The position numbers and the translations under genes are program-made. Positions 12,591 through 25,224 of a stretch of 64,000 nt of DNA are shown piece by piece. Each line of letters starts with the position of its first letter. Positions within the stretch are counted from its first letter, which is position 1. The notes under the pieces were generated by a model that was given only the letters and a program-made list of their open reading frames with translations, had not been told where the DNA came from and ran no database searches. Origin of the DNA: Nautilus pompilius (lineage: Eukaryota > Mollusca > Cephalopoda > Nautilida > Nautilidae); the NCBI GenBank assembly GCA_018389105.1, contig JACATO010000065.1, positions 1,321,001 through 1,385,000 on the forward strand. The letters are read 5' to 3'.

Positions 12591-12659
12591 CGAGGGGCAT
12601 TCAAATGAAACCTGGCCAGATACCATTACAGCGTCACTATTTCATTTGAACCACCTCGG
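12591..12659. mobile_element. Very short MITE-like inverted repeat, 69 bp
   Basis: The left arm CGAGGGGCATTCAAATGAAA and the right arm, read on the minus strand, CGAGGTGGTTCAAATGAAA form an imperfect inverted repeat around a ~29-bp centre. The GAGGGG...TTCAAATGAAA end type is of mariner style. A clear target duplication is not visible, so this may be a deletion remnant. Confidence 0.5.
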
Positions 12660-13261
12660 AATACATATATTTCTTCTATGATGCTAATCAATTTGTCCAA
12701 AATCTCTCAATGCGGTTAGTTATCTCAAAGGACTAAATGCTACAAAGAGAATATTTTTGAACATGCAAGTATGGAATCCATATTTAAAATGGGATATTGA
12801 ATTGTCTGCAAAGATTTAGCTTAATATTAGAAAAAGAATCATAAATGAAATTACTAGTATTAGTTTTTATTTTTTAAAAAAATCAACAAATGTTTGGTTT
12901 TTCTTCTAGTCAGCTTTGTATAAACCATACCTTATAGTTTCAATAAATGTTCTCAGAATTAACCCCTAAACTCTTACTGATTTTAAGTTTTCTTGAAATT
13001 TTTTTGTTTTTAGCATAGCATAATTGGTGAAATATTTTCAGCTTAAAAAGCAGTTATATTATTATTATTATCGGAGAAAATTAAAATCATCACAAATGTT
13101 CTCTAAGAAAAATGACTAATCATAAAAATGTGCATGGTAAATTTCATTTCTCCTACTAAATCCATTTTGGATGGATAAGGTTATTACTATTTTTCTTCCA
13201 AATTTTAGCATTTTGAAAGCTTACAACAAACAGTAATCATATCTACGATAGCTTTTTTTAC

Positions 13262-13296
13262 CCCCCCTCTCTCTCTATATATATATATATATATAT
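13262..13296. repeat. (CT)n(AT)n compound microsatellite
   Basis: A C-run, then CT units, then about 10 AT units. Confidence 0.9.
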
Positions 13297-13489
13297 TACA
13301 TATATGGAAGCAAAGCGAAGTGAACAGCATTTATTCTAGATTTTCAGAGTTATTTTTTAGGTTTATTGTACAAACTCTAATTGTTACTGCAGCAAATATA
13401 TTTTCCCCTTGATTTTTGAATGTTCAAAACAGAATTAATTTTCAAGTAGTATTTATTTCCTAGAGTTTGGAGCATCTACCTTTATGGTT

Positions 13490-13600
13490 TTCTCTACTAG
13501 CTGACCATGTAGATTTCCTCCAGTTTCTCCCACATCTGAAAATAGAGACTTTCACACTAAGAAATGGTCATGCAAATCCACTCAATTCCTAATCTCATAA
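13490..13600 (+). repeat. SINE-like body fragment G
   Basis: CTAGCTGACCATGTAGATTT, CCTCCAGTTTCTCCCACATC and TGAAAATAGAGACTTTCACA match the 3' body of copies A and B. The head is missing. Confidence 0.45.
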
Positions 13601-14516
13601 CTGAGATAGGTATCCATACTCTCCAATAAGTTGGGGAAAGTCTTTTATTTTCAGCTGTCGTACAGAGCCTGCTGGGTAATTAATGCATGTTTCCTAGGTT
13701 GAGATCATAGCTAGAATAAAAAGATGGTAGGTTTGCTATAAATAGCAAACAAGAAATACTAGTTACAAACATTAATTTTTTCTAAAAAAACACAAAATAA
13801 AATCAATAAGTTTCAGGTGCGAGACGAGCAATACACCATCACCTGCCTTCAGTTGTAGACTGCTTCACAGATGAAGTTTATGAAAACATATGGCCCCAAA
13901 TTTGCTACAATCCAAATCATCTCTTGAATTTAAAAGGTAAAGCATTCAGAAATTTTTTAAAAGAAAAACAGCAGCAGCTTATCGAGAAATAACTTAATCT
14001 AAAAGTTGCTTCATCTTGCTTTTCAGTTCCTTAAAAAGTAACATCTATGCAATGTTCTTGCTTTTTTGAGCAAAAACTGGCTTTTTATTGACACTGTAAG
14101 CTGACCATTAACAAGGCTCTACCATGAATAATACCAGTTTGCTTTTTATCTAACAAATATCTAGTAGATATCATTTTATAGTAAAAATGCACAATAAAAT
14201 TTCAAAATAGTTAAAAATACACTAGTCTACCAATAAACTTAATTTACTCTATAGCTAAGGCATTTTTAAAAAAATGAATATGGACAATACCATAGCTCTC
14301 CTGTCAAAAAGAACAAAAATGTCATCAGTATGGTTTTTCTATAGGCTCTGACATTAGCACTATCACTTAGACTCCTAAAAACACAAGACAGTAGTCGTCT
14401 CTGAAGTATCAGTGAGAATATTTAATTCTTATTAGTGGTTAACTTTGACATCAAATCATAAATAACAGTAATATATATATATATATATATAAAATCTGTA
14501 TTTTAACATCACCTTA

Positions 14517-14763
14517 GGGGCTGTTAAAAAATTACGTAACACTAATTTTGCTGAAATATGACACCCATCCACCCCTGTAATGATGTGACACTAGACTCCA
14601 CATCACTTAAGATATTCTGTAATACTTGTAGGTGCTCCCCTTCAACACTTTTGATATACACACTAGCATATGCTATGGGTAACACCCCTGTAATGCTCCA
14701 TAACGTTTTAACATATCCCATCCACACCCACACCAAAGCATTACGTAATTTTTTAACAGCTCC
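14517..14763. mobile_element. PIF/Harbinger-like MITE, 247 bp
   Basis: The 23-bp terminal inverted repeats start GGGGCTGTTAAAAAATTACG (left) and, on the minus strand, GGAGCTGTTAAAAAATTACG (right), with one mismatch. Both ends are flanked by TTA (14514-14516 and 14764-14766), the 3-bp target duplication of PIF/Harbinger elements, whose ends commonly begin GGG. The interior has no coding capacity; the overlapping short frames on both strands are chance. It lies in the spacer between HAUS5 and the 3' end of DDX47. Confidence 0.8.
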
Positions 14764-15608
14764 TTATAGAAAAATAATTAAGCATGCTAATCTTGAAGGT
14801 GTAGTGATCAACTAGTTTTCAGTACAGCTATGCCTACGATCTAATGACAAGACCACACATTAACAGAAATCTGACAGAGAACTGTTACATGAAGACAACA
14901 CATCAAAACCAACTATGTTCAAAATATTAAGCTTTTTCCTACAATATTTAACACTTTGTACTTACAAATTTACTTTTGGAAATCATATCTGACAATGTTT
15001 TGTTTCAGCATTCACATTAAAATGGCAACAGGTAATTTAAATGTAGAAATAATTTTAAAAAAATTTAATTGTTCATAACATTTTTCAGAAACTTTTGGGT
15101 AAACAGTTTGCGTGCTGGTATTATTCTGGTCTAAGAAATCTAAAAACAAATTTAAAAAAACCCCAGCCCCTTAAGAGTAATCTCTACAAATATCTCCAAG
15201 TAGGTCAGACATAATAATCCACTATAGAAAAATCTTCATCAAAATGAGTCAATAAATAATCAAAATCTGTTGAAAAATTAACTTTATCAAGCTTTGTTTT
15301 GGTGATCAGGACTTGTTATTTTGCACTTCACAAAGAACTGTGTTCATTTTTAATCTTTAATCAAACAAAACAATGAAATTTTGATCATCTGCAACTTGAT
15401 TTCTACATCCACTGATGCCTTATCAGCTAAAACTGACATCTTCAATGAAAATCAACAAAAGCAAATTTTTCTAAAATTAAAAAGTATATATAACAAGAGA
15501 TGTATGGTAAAGCAATAATAATGATACAAACTTTTCAGAAGACTAAAATATTATTTGTGGGATAATGTTTAATGTAAAAATTTTAGTATAAATACAGAAA
15601 ATTGTTTT

Positions 15609-15914
15609 TTATTTCATTCTTTTTCGTTTCTTCTTTAAATTATTCCTCACTCCAAGAGAATCCTCTGTGTCATCTTCGAAATTATCATATTTTAATTTTT
15701 TCTTCTTTCCATGTTCCTTTTCATTCATCTCCTGAAAGAGAAGAAAAAATGTTAAAAAGTCAAAATATGAAGAAAACAAAAACTTTTCTAACATTCCTAC
15801 TGTTGTAGTTTGAATGATGCTAGAAAACCCATTCTACCTCTCATCATTCAGTCAGCATAGTTTGTAAATCAAAACTACTGTTTAGGGAAATTCTGTTAAT
15901 TAATAACTAAAATT

Positions 15915-15953
<39 letters not shown>

Positions 15954-18900
15954 CTAATAAGAAACCAGTTATACTGGTTAAATAATTGCAGTAATTGATA
16001 ATTTAACAGACAAAATCACTTGGTGAATGGATTCACAGAAAATCTAAGAAAACAATTCGTTTTTTATTCTTTAGTTTAACCGACACCAAAATCTCAAGTT
16101 GTACAAAATGGGTCCTGATGATAACCCAGGCTGTTTTAATTATCTGCAGCTATCACAGGCCACATTCCACTCGCACAGTATTGCTAAAAAACTCAAGGGC
16201 ATCTGTCTTCTCATTTCTTTCTTCTTGGTTCATTTAAAAACGACTGAAAATTCTCTATCTAGAAAAACATTTAGTTTACTAGTTCTGGCAACCTTTCTAC
16301 CTATATGATCAGGTCACTGAAGCATAGCCTTAGAAACCAGTTCTAAAAGAAAAAAAATGTAAGAAATAAGTCTTTACTATCAAAGATAACACATCACCAG
16401 TTACTCTGCTTTATTGATTGCAAGAGTTATGGAATTCAAACTCAGTAGACACCACAGATGCTGCTGGTAAACCACATCAATTTTTTGTTAAATCTACTTC
16501 AAAGAAAATAGTTGCATTGTATAGAACCATTACTATCTTTTTCAAACAACAGAAACTAAGATTCCTATATAGTCACTTTGATAATTCACTGGAGAACAGC
16601 AGCCTGAATATTTAAAATCATCAAGAAACATCCCCAAACCATTATATGATTTACACAGCCAGTGAAACCTTCAATTCAGTAAAACTCAAATGTTGTCTCC
16701 ATTACAGCAGAAACCAAATAAGAATTTGTTCAACCATTCTATAATCTTGAAACAGGTGATGCAGTCAAGTATCATCAGGTAGAAAAACTAAATGGTCTGC
16801 CAGCCAAGTAATAGGTTTAACATGTAGTTCTTTTTTTCAATGTATACTGACTAGGATTAGTTTGCTAAAGTAATATCTTCTTTCATAAAAAAAATATTTA
16901 ATAATTTTTTAGTAATTTTTAAAATTTGCTTTAAATCTTAAAGAGTTATCTATCTTGATAAAATTTAGTTTCATTATATTTTTCCATAAAAAAACAAACA
17001 AACAAACAAAATTAAAAACAAAGGTCTTTTCTCCTAGTGAGGTCAAAGAATGGATAATTCAGAACAAGAGACTTTTCACTCTTTCTGAGACTTTACTTAC
17101 GATCTTAGCAAATCGCTGAGCTTCAGAAACCCGTTCCATCATCATCATCACTTCCTCCTCTTCAGTCTTGTACAATGGAAGCTGCTTGCCAATCAGATGT
17201 TCAATTCGCTGGTAGAGCTCAACGTCATACCTGGATAAGAAGCAAAACATTTTGCAAGTACTTTTTTAAAGTTTGCAAATAAGAATTTTAAATTTTTAAA
17301 CAAATACTGCATACCTGATACATTGAAAAAATTTTAAAATTGCATAAAAGTTGTATAATATAAAAATTTATCTACTTGCATTCATCCCCTATGTCTATCT
17401 CAGGATTCCAGTATTTCTGATGAACTGCTTGAGTTGGGTTTCATTACCATATAGTTTATCCTATAATGTACTTGTTGGCCATTCTGTAGAAAGAGCACTC
17501 TTGTATAACATGCTACTGGCGTCTGCTGTCTTCAATGGCTTTGCCACGTTCTTAGATGGAAGATAGTCACCTGTGACCTGTGTTCTTCTGTGGGATTACC
17601 AAGCGAGTGGAATTCTCTACTTCCCAATTTCCTTTTCATATAACTGTTTGTGATGGTTTTACTTTCCTAATTTTATGTAAATTCTTCCTTTTGTTCCTTT
17701 ATGGCTTCTGCAATGTTATTTTCCCTGATATTACAATATGATGAAATCCACTGCAGAACTCACTCCCTGTTTCATTAAATTTGCTCAGATGATCAATGAG
17801 AAGTTTCCAGAATATCTACTTTAGTTATGCTTTTGCCAAAAGAATTAGAAAATTTAATACTCATAATTTACAAGAGAATAGTGCAACCAACTAATATTTA
17901 TTATAAATTACATCTGATTATAAAATTTCCTTTTCACAAATAATTCAATCTTGTGTTAGAAGTGCACCAAATGCAATGAAGGAAAAGTCACCACAGTAGG
18001 TTCGTAGTGAAATGATGCAGTCAGATAAACATCATGAAACAAAGCAAACTTACTGTGTGACGAAAGTGATGGATTTGCCGGATCTTCCTGCACGAGCTGT
18101 CCTGCCCACCCTATGAATGTAATCCTTGGAGTGAGTTGGTATGTCAAAGTTTATCACCACATCAACATTAGGAATGTCCAAACCTCTAAGAAGACAATAA
18201 AAAAATTACAATGACACTAACAAACTTAAACACCTGAAAATAATTCAAACATCTAAGTGTTCATTAGTCATCATTGACCATGTCAAAATATCCAACCAAA
18301 GTGAAAATAAATAGATATAAATATGCTTCTATATATTAAGGATAAACTCTTGAATATCTTCTTCCTTTCACATAAGCCACAAAGAATGCTTGATTAAAAA
18401 AAATCAAAAGGATTTCATACAATAATTTGAAAAAGGGAGACTTTTAGTTTTTATTTATATTAAAACTTTTCTTTCTTAAACTACTAAGACCTGACACATT
18501 TCTAGTCTTAAAGATGTTTACTCTGGCAGCTGCGTATCGGGAGTGTTTGGCTACAGACTGTACTAGGCATGTAGCCAATAGTGATTTTCTCAAAGCCTGC
18601 ACTGTTTGATGAACGGTTATAGCACCATGACCATCTCAGATCAGACACCTTTCAAAAACTCTACAAACATAAAGGGGAGACAACGTTCCCACCACTAGAT
18701 AGATCACAGATGATGAGATTTACTTTTATCAGTAAAACAAAGAAAAGATTAAAATTCTTTCAGTGCATTTAAGTAATGCACATGGTTATTTGTTGTGTAT
18801 GCATTTGTATTAACTTCAAAATAAGCAACAGCATCAGAAACCTACCTGCTGGCCACATCAGTAGCTATCAAAATTGGCCTGTTTTTGCTCTTAAATTTAT

Positions 18901-21900
18901 TCAGGGCACCCAAACGTTTGGGCTGGAAAAATAGAAAAATATATAAAACCTCTTTTCATAAGAAACTGGATTTGATTTGTGTTAATCATTGAACACATCT
19001 TAAAAAACAACGTATTTAAAGGTTTCAAGAAAATCCTTGATTGGAGTATGGAGAGATAAAAAAGATTCCAGGTGATATTTTAGAACAAAAAGAATGTTTC
19101 TTAACATTTATAAACAAAAAATTGTTTTTTTTTTTTTTTTTTCATACTAATGTCAGTTATACACCTCTTCTGCTGCAGATTGCCATTTACCATAAAGATC
19201 TTATGATTCACAGATTCTTCTTTAAATAAATCAACAAACTTGTAGATGATGTAATCATGTGTTTTGCATAAAGGTATCATGCAGTTTATGAGGCACCTGA
19301 CCTTTCTGAGGTCACAGAAAATGTGTTCATTGGTTAGCTGTTTGGACAAGTTACACGTGTGCGTGTAATAAATGTACTGAAACACAGACGCCCCTCATTC
19401 CTCTTCTTGATGACTGAAAAAAGTAACATCCTCAAAAATGAAGCTAGGCGAGTCTAGCTGAAATTAAATAAGCTACCTCTGTAAAGTGGACATTCTGTTT
19501 GCGGTGTATGTTATAATAAAATACTCTAAAGTAAAGTGCTACCCTAATGTTGGAATGGACTGAAGCTGTAGCAACAAAAATACCTGTGTCATCTGTCCAT
19601 GCAGAGGTACAGCCATCAATCCCAGGTTTCGAAGCATCAGTGCCACCCTCTGTGTAGTAGCACATGTGCTGCAGAAGATGATGAATGCGTTTCCAGCCAA
19701 TTCATTGAGGATATATACAAGGTACACATCCTTGGGGAGAGAAAAGACAGCAAAATTCTTTAAACATTAGTTTCCACTTGTCAAATGTTTTCATTAATTA
19801 TTGTTAATACATTCAGTATATTTTAACATAGTTAACCATTAGCATCAAATCTAATATTGCCAAGAAAGAGAAAAATACAGAATTTACTTTTTATTCTGCA
19901 CATGATCTCTGAAAATTTTAAAGTCAAGAAATACATTTTGAGTGCAAACTTTTCATAAAGTACCTGCATATTACTTACATACCTTGTACTTGACAGGAAT
20001 AAAGACATAATACTGTTGAAGTTTCTCCACCGTCTGGTACTTGGTGGACACCTCCACTTTAACTGGATTCTGTAGTGAAGCTCTCTGCAATTTGTTCACC
20101 TAATCAAAACAATGACAGCAATAATAAAAATAATATAAATTTATATAAATATGGAGATGGGTGTTTTTATTTTCCTATTCAAAATAGATGGACAAAAATA
20201 CATGAAAAGAACAATCTGTTACCTAAAGCAGTCAGAGAGTCTTCATGTGCTACAGTACAAATAGAAGTCCCACAGAAAGATTAATAATGATTTCTTACCT
20301 TTTTAGTCATTGTTGCAGAATAAAGATATGTCTTTCTATCTCGGGGAATTACCTTCAAAATTTTATCAATCTGAAATTTAAAAAAAAACAATGGTGTTCT
20401 TCACATGTAACAATTTCAAAATTATATTTGCATAACTTCATAAATGTAACAAAATTATTAAGTTATGGATATTTGTAGGGTGCTTGCTACATTAAAGATA
20501 AAAATTCTGTAAAAAGTTGTCTAGATAAAAAGTAAAAGTCAAAATGAAAGTATGTGTCTCAAAGTCAATATGTTAAATCGTGATTCAAAACTTTGGCCTG
20601 GCTACCATATGCAAGTCACTAGGACTTTTTTTTTTAAGTATGTGGTCTGAGGAGGGAGCCCATGCTATATTAAGGATGCAGATGTTCAAAGATTCACTAA
20701 AATGACAAAAAATATATGTTGTCCCAGCTACAAAGATCTTAGTTTCCTAGTTTGGTCTAGAGACATCTTTCAGTAATTCATCTGACATTTACAAAAGCTT
20801 TATGGGAAGGAATGATACTAAGGATCATAAATATAACAGAAATTGTGTAGTATCTGTCTAAATAAAGGCAGAAAGGCCAAGCAAACTTTGGTTGCCTAGT
20901 TTGACCAACAGACATTCTCACAGCGACACATCTGAAGTTTTTATTGATATTAATTGCACAGTATAGGAAGAACATCATTATAAGATTTATAAGAAACATT
21001 GAAGATTAGACATCACAAATTTTGTTGTTTTTTTTTGGCAATCTTGTAGCATCTGTATAGAATGCTTTGCCAAAGTAATGGAAGCAATAAAGGCACCTTT
21101 TGGTGAAAAGAGTCTTATAAACTAAAATACTCTCCCCCCATCCTGATTTTACATTAAATCACATTTATTGAAATAAATGTGATTTAAATGACTAGTCAAG
21201 TCAAAGCAGCACAATGAATTAAATTTATTTGCCTACATATTTCTGTATCAGCTAATATTGCTGTCACCCTGCCAGTTCTTTTGTAGTTAATATTTATTAA
21301 CAAAACAAACATCATAATTATTGTCTATGGCAAATACAAGTGTATGGATCTAAGAGCCAAGCTCCAAGGTGTACCTTTTAAAGCTGAACAACTTTTATTG
21401 GGAAGATTAACTAGCCTAAAATGTTTTTTCAATTACTAATACCAATCCTCTGAACCTCCTAGTTGAAGTTAGAAAGGGACAAATAATGAAGCGGTTACCT
21501 GATACAGCATGCACATCTCCAAGAAACATGAATTCTTACTTATTAACTAACAGAAGGAACACACCAAAATGGCTGAACGCAAACAGGTGTGATGGAGAAG
21601 AGCAATGTCTTCCCAACTTCATTAGTTGAAAGATGTCATTTATAAAAGGTAAAGAAAAGAAAACTTGGTTCCAAAATTAAAGGAGAAAAAAAAGTAAGCA
21701 AAAGAAAGAACTGTAACTTGGTCTAATACTGTACCTCTGGTTCAAAATCCATGTTTAATATTCGATCAGCTTCATCCATCACCTAAAAAAAAGAAGCTAT
21801 TTTTGTATTTTAAAAATCATCTTTCTTTAAATTCACTAAACTTTATATTAAAAAATTACCTATTTATACAGTAAGTGTTTGAAATTACTAAAAATGATGG

Positions 21901-24900
21901 TTAAATCTTTATAAAAGTAAGTAGAAAGAAACTAAGCACAGTGAATTAATATACCTGGACAACCTTGTGCAATGAATGCATATAAAATTAGGGAAAGCAT
22001 ACACAAAAATATGCCAGTTTGTTATCAGATTATCATTCTGTGACAAGTTTTGTTTTTATTGAAAATTCCATAAGAATGGCATAAAAATGAGTGATTCAGA
22101 GGTTGGAGAGAAAATTCCATATTATTCTGAAAACAAAATGGTTGGCAGATATGTGTAGCTTTCAAGTCTTTCAAAGACCCATGCAACCATCTTGTCTCAA
22201 AATTCATAATGGCATCTAAGCTAACAAGACAAATTAGTTCAATGTGATTTCACTAATTATTAACAATGCATACAAACCAAATATTTTAGAGTTCGTAGAT
22301 TGAATCCTTTTGTGTTCTCTAGATGATCTACCAGTCTACCAGGTGTACCTTACAAAATAGAAAATAAATAATTCATAAAAATAATTTAATTTAATCAAAA
22401 CAAAAGCAAATGTCACAGCAAAATTTCATTTTATTTATTGGAAGACAATGATTTCACCAATATACCCATAGAAGGCTGTCAACGAGAATAAAAGTAGATA
22501 TGATGCACTGTGCAATGATACAATGGCTTCTCGTGCAAGCATTCTATATTTAAAAATCTAAAAATATCTGAACATCATGAATTAGAATAAGATGTGTGGC
22601 CCTTAGCTGAAACAAAATCATTTCTAATGACATTAAACTCTGCATCTTAAAAAAGTGAAAAACAAAAAAATTTTCTTGCCTGGCAATACTTCATCAATCA
22701 GTGCTTCGTTAAAAGAAGATGTTTCCAGATATCTTTTTTTTTTGATTTGAGAAAAAACTTGTGCTTGTAAGACAGGACAATAAAAAAAAAAATTGTGACT
22801 CTACTAGTGCTATATTCACCTTCAAGCCCAGTTTGTACTTACCTATAAGAACATGTGGTCTCTTGGCTAATGCCAAGGCCTGACTGATCATATCAATGCC
22901 TCCTACAATCACAGCTAAAAAAGAAAAGATAATGTTAACATCATCAAAACACAGATTCACTGGTACCTAATTTATTATGCTTTTGGTATAGTCTTATATT
23001 AAAATAACAACAAAATCAAAGTAAATACTGAAATCTTAGTTTAACTGGATATATACTGTAAAAATGCATCAGATATACAAAGACACTTGCTGAGGCACTG
23101 CTCCAATTACTTTTAGAAAATGTTTATAAACAAAAAAAAAAAGGTATATAAAAGCCACATCTTCAAGTCAGCAAAAGATAAAAACTTTCTATTATCATAA
23201 AAAAAAAATTCAACTGCAAATCAATAGATTCTGACTTTACAACAAGAACAAAAAAATCTTTAAAAGACAGCAAGAAAATATTTTACTAGAGGGTAAAACC
23301 AAACAAGCTAAATCAAGGTAAAGCAGATATTGAATAAAGACTATATAGAATATAAAAGTCAACCTTTTAATTTTAAGTAATTTATTGACCAGTGTCTAGT
23401 AACAACACAAGAAAGGTAATTGTTAATACTACTATTACAAGACCAATTATCAATAACCCTACAATAATAATGTATTAATACAAATGGCAATACATGGAAG
23501 TGATAAAAAAATATTAAATGCAAAGCAAACTTCTTTATTCTTAATTTACTGTGACCTTTAATAAACAGACAGGATTAAACAAACTGTAAAATTTTTTTCT
23601 TTTACATACTGATTTTTTCCCTCCTCTATGAAAATTATTTCTAAATATATTTTCTTTTTACGAACTTGATCCAATTTAGAAGTAAATTTCCTAAAGGTAG
23701 AGAGCTTGACGTAAGTAAATGGTGCTTACCACATTTGACTCCAATCACTGCCCCCAAAGCTTCAAACTGCTCTGATATCTGGAAAGCTAACTCTCGAGTG
23801 GGTGTTAAAACAAGGGCAAACAGTCGCTGAGGGTTGTTAAGCAGAGCCTGTAGAATAGGCAGAGCAAAAGCTCCTGTCTTCCCCGATCCAGTTTCTGCAA
23901 GGCCAATGATATCACGACCTGTATGTATGCAAAATAAAGAAATAAAATAATTACAAAAAAATTGTTCAGCTTTAAATATTAGAAAAAGTATTAAGATAGC
24001 ATATGTGAAGCAAAATTATGAGTAAAATATAAACTAGATAACAAGAAAAGAATTTGATATGCTAATTAGTAAGAAAATTATTTTAAGTTTTCTTCATCCA
24101 TAAATATAAATTTTAGCAATTTCTTTTTTGGCAAGATCTGGAAGAACAGAAAGCTATAAGTCAGAAGGGAAGGAAGTTATATATTTAATCTTTTTAGACA
24201 TCCTGGATGCTTTTAAAACGATTTTCTGTACTTCCTAAACCAGCGCATCAGTGCAATGGCTTGTGATTTTAAACAAATTTTATTACCTTCCAGTGCCAAT
24301 GGAATGGCTTCTTTCTGAATTCTAGTTGGATTTGACCATTTCAACTGTTGACATGTCTCGCAAAAAACATCGAGTACACCCTGAAGAACGAATATATACA
24401 AAAAAAATTATGATTTTATTTTTAGCTAGTCAAGATTACAACACCTTCATTACACCAGTGCTCTATATTTCATGCTGTATTTACAATAACCAGCTCGGAC
24501 GATAGACAATATAAACTGCTGTCTGTTATTCGGTAAACTATCTTACAATGTAAACTGTTTAGCGTTTATAATTACGAGTGAAACACTGCTACTCACACTT
24601 ACTGTACACCGAAACATTTCACTGAACAGTAAATTTACTTGTAGCCCACCCATCAAATCCAGAATCCGGGAGGGAGAGAGAGAGAGGGTGGGAGAGAGAG
24701 AGACGGGTTCTGCTCAGAACCACGTACATTATATATTGACGACCATGACGCGTGTTTTCCAAATGGAGAATCAAGCAGCAGGCATGAATACATAGCTATA
24801 AAGATGATATAATTACCATATAATTTTAATATTCAGAATATAGTATATTTACCAGTGATTTGAACGTGACTTCTTTTTCATTTTCCTCCCTTACACTTAA

Positions 24901-24939
24901 ATCCTTCGAGCTCTCATCATCATCAACCTCGGTCGCCAT
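15609..24939 (-). CDS. DDX47: ATP-dependent RNA helicase DDX47 (Rrp3 family), 13 exons
   Basis: Nucleolar DEAD-box helicase for 18S rRNA maturation (yeast orthologue Rrp3). Coding exons on the minus strand: 24939-24853, 24380-24287, 23918-23730, 22914-22843, 22348-22278, 21782-21735, 20370-20299, 20099-19983, 19730-19584, 18922-18846, 18185-18054, 17230-17101, 15731-15609. The sum is 1359 nt, giving 452 residues; human DDX47 is about 455. Visible motifs: Q-motif PTRIQ (47-51), motif I AETGSGKT (68-75), Ia PTRELA (100-105), GG (128-129), Ib TPGR (149-152), II DEAD (174-177), III SAT (205-207), IV FIIFCST (266-272), V ATDVASRGLD (319-328), [13 protein letters not shown] (349-359). The tail is basic (KKKRKRMK), and GVRN near the end matches the family. 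One small difference is IGTPGR instead of the usual IATPGR. It is head-to-head with PHF5A. The reading frame is intact and looks functional. Confidence 0.97.
15915..15950. repeat. (AG)n microsatellite in DDX47 intron 12
   Basis: About 17 uninterrupted AG units between the last two coding exons. Confidence 0.95.
21154..21187. repeat. 34-bp hairpin with 16-bp perfect arms in DDX47 intron 6
   Basis: TTAAATCACATTTATT, a GA loop, then AATAAATGTGATTTAA: a perfect stem with a 2-nt centre. Confidence 0.95.
24670..24702. repeat. DDX47: GA-rich tract in DDX47 intron 1
   Basis: Two (GA)n blocks split by GGTGG, about 150 bp from the first coding exon. GA tracts near promoters can bind GAGA-type factors; that role is only a possibility. 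Confidence 0.7.
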
Positions 24940-25224
24940 TTTGATTTCAGGAATCTACGAAAACGTAGTTTTTCAAACGGCAGATTCGGGACTAAAACGA
25001 ACCGCATCAGTTATCACGAAACATCATCACTAACCTTTAAACTATTAAACTTTGAAATATTTTTTGACTAAAATGTGACGATAATATAGTTTTGTTTTTT
25101 TTAAGTTTTTAAAAACTAGTTATAAATTTTAAAAAAATAATGAAAAGGCTGTGATCCATTCCTCAAGTCCAGCTTTTCTATTTGCCTCCAGTTCGCGAGT
25201 ACTCGCGAGAAGTGACAGTTTAAG
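24940..25224. promoter_or_regulatory. Shared bidirectional promoter of DDX47 and PHF5A
   Basis: Only 285 bp separate the DDX47 start codon (24939, minus) from the PHF5A start codon (25225, plus), so both transcription starts and core promoters must lie here or within the first exons. CG dinucleotides are enriched at both edges, for example around 24,950-25,020 and 25,190-25,210, with an AT-rich centre (25,080-25,140) between. There is no clear TATA box in either direction, in keeping with housekeeping promoters. Confidence 0.8.
25193..25208. promoter_or_regulatory. 16-bp perfect CGCG palindrome (BANP/TCTCGCGAGA-like sites)
   Basis: TCGCGAGTACTCGCGA is a perfect palindrome made of two TCGCGA cores; the right half continues as CTCGCGAGA, nine of the ten bases of the TCTCGCGAGA element. 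In vertebrates that element is bound by BANP and activates CpG-island promoters of essential genes. It sits 17 bp before the PHF5A ATG, so it is in the core promoter or 5' UTR. Use of the same factor in this organism is inference. Confidence 0.6.

Larger units (their letters stand above)
12310..15600. other. Spacer between HAUS5 5' side and DDX47 3' end
   Basis: AT-rich intergenic DNA. Apart from the two MITEs, the SINE-like fragment and the simple repeats listed, I see nothing. A DDX47 poly(A) signal is probably just below 15,609; on the minus strand an ATTAAA hexamer (plus-strand TTTAAT, 15568-15573) is one candidate. Confidence 0.6.
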
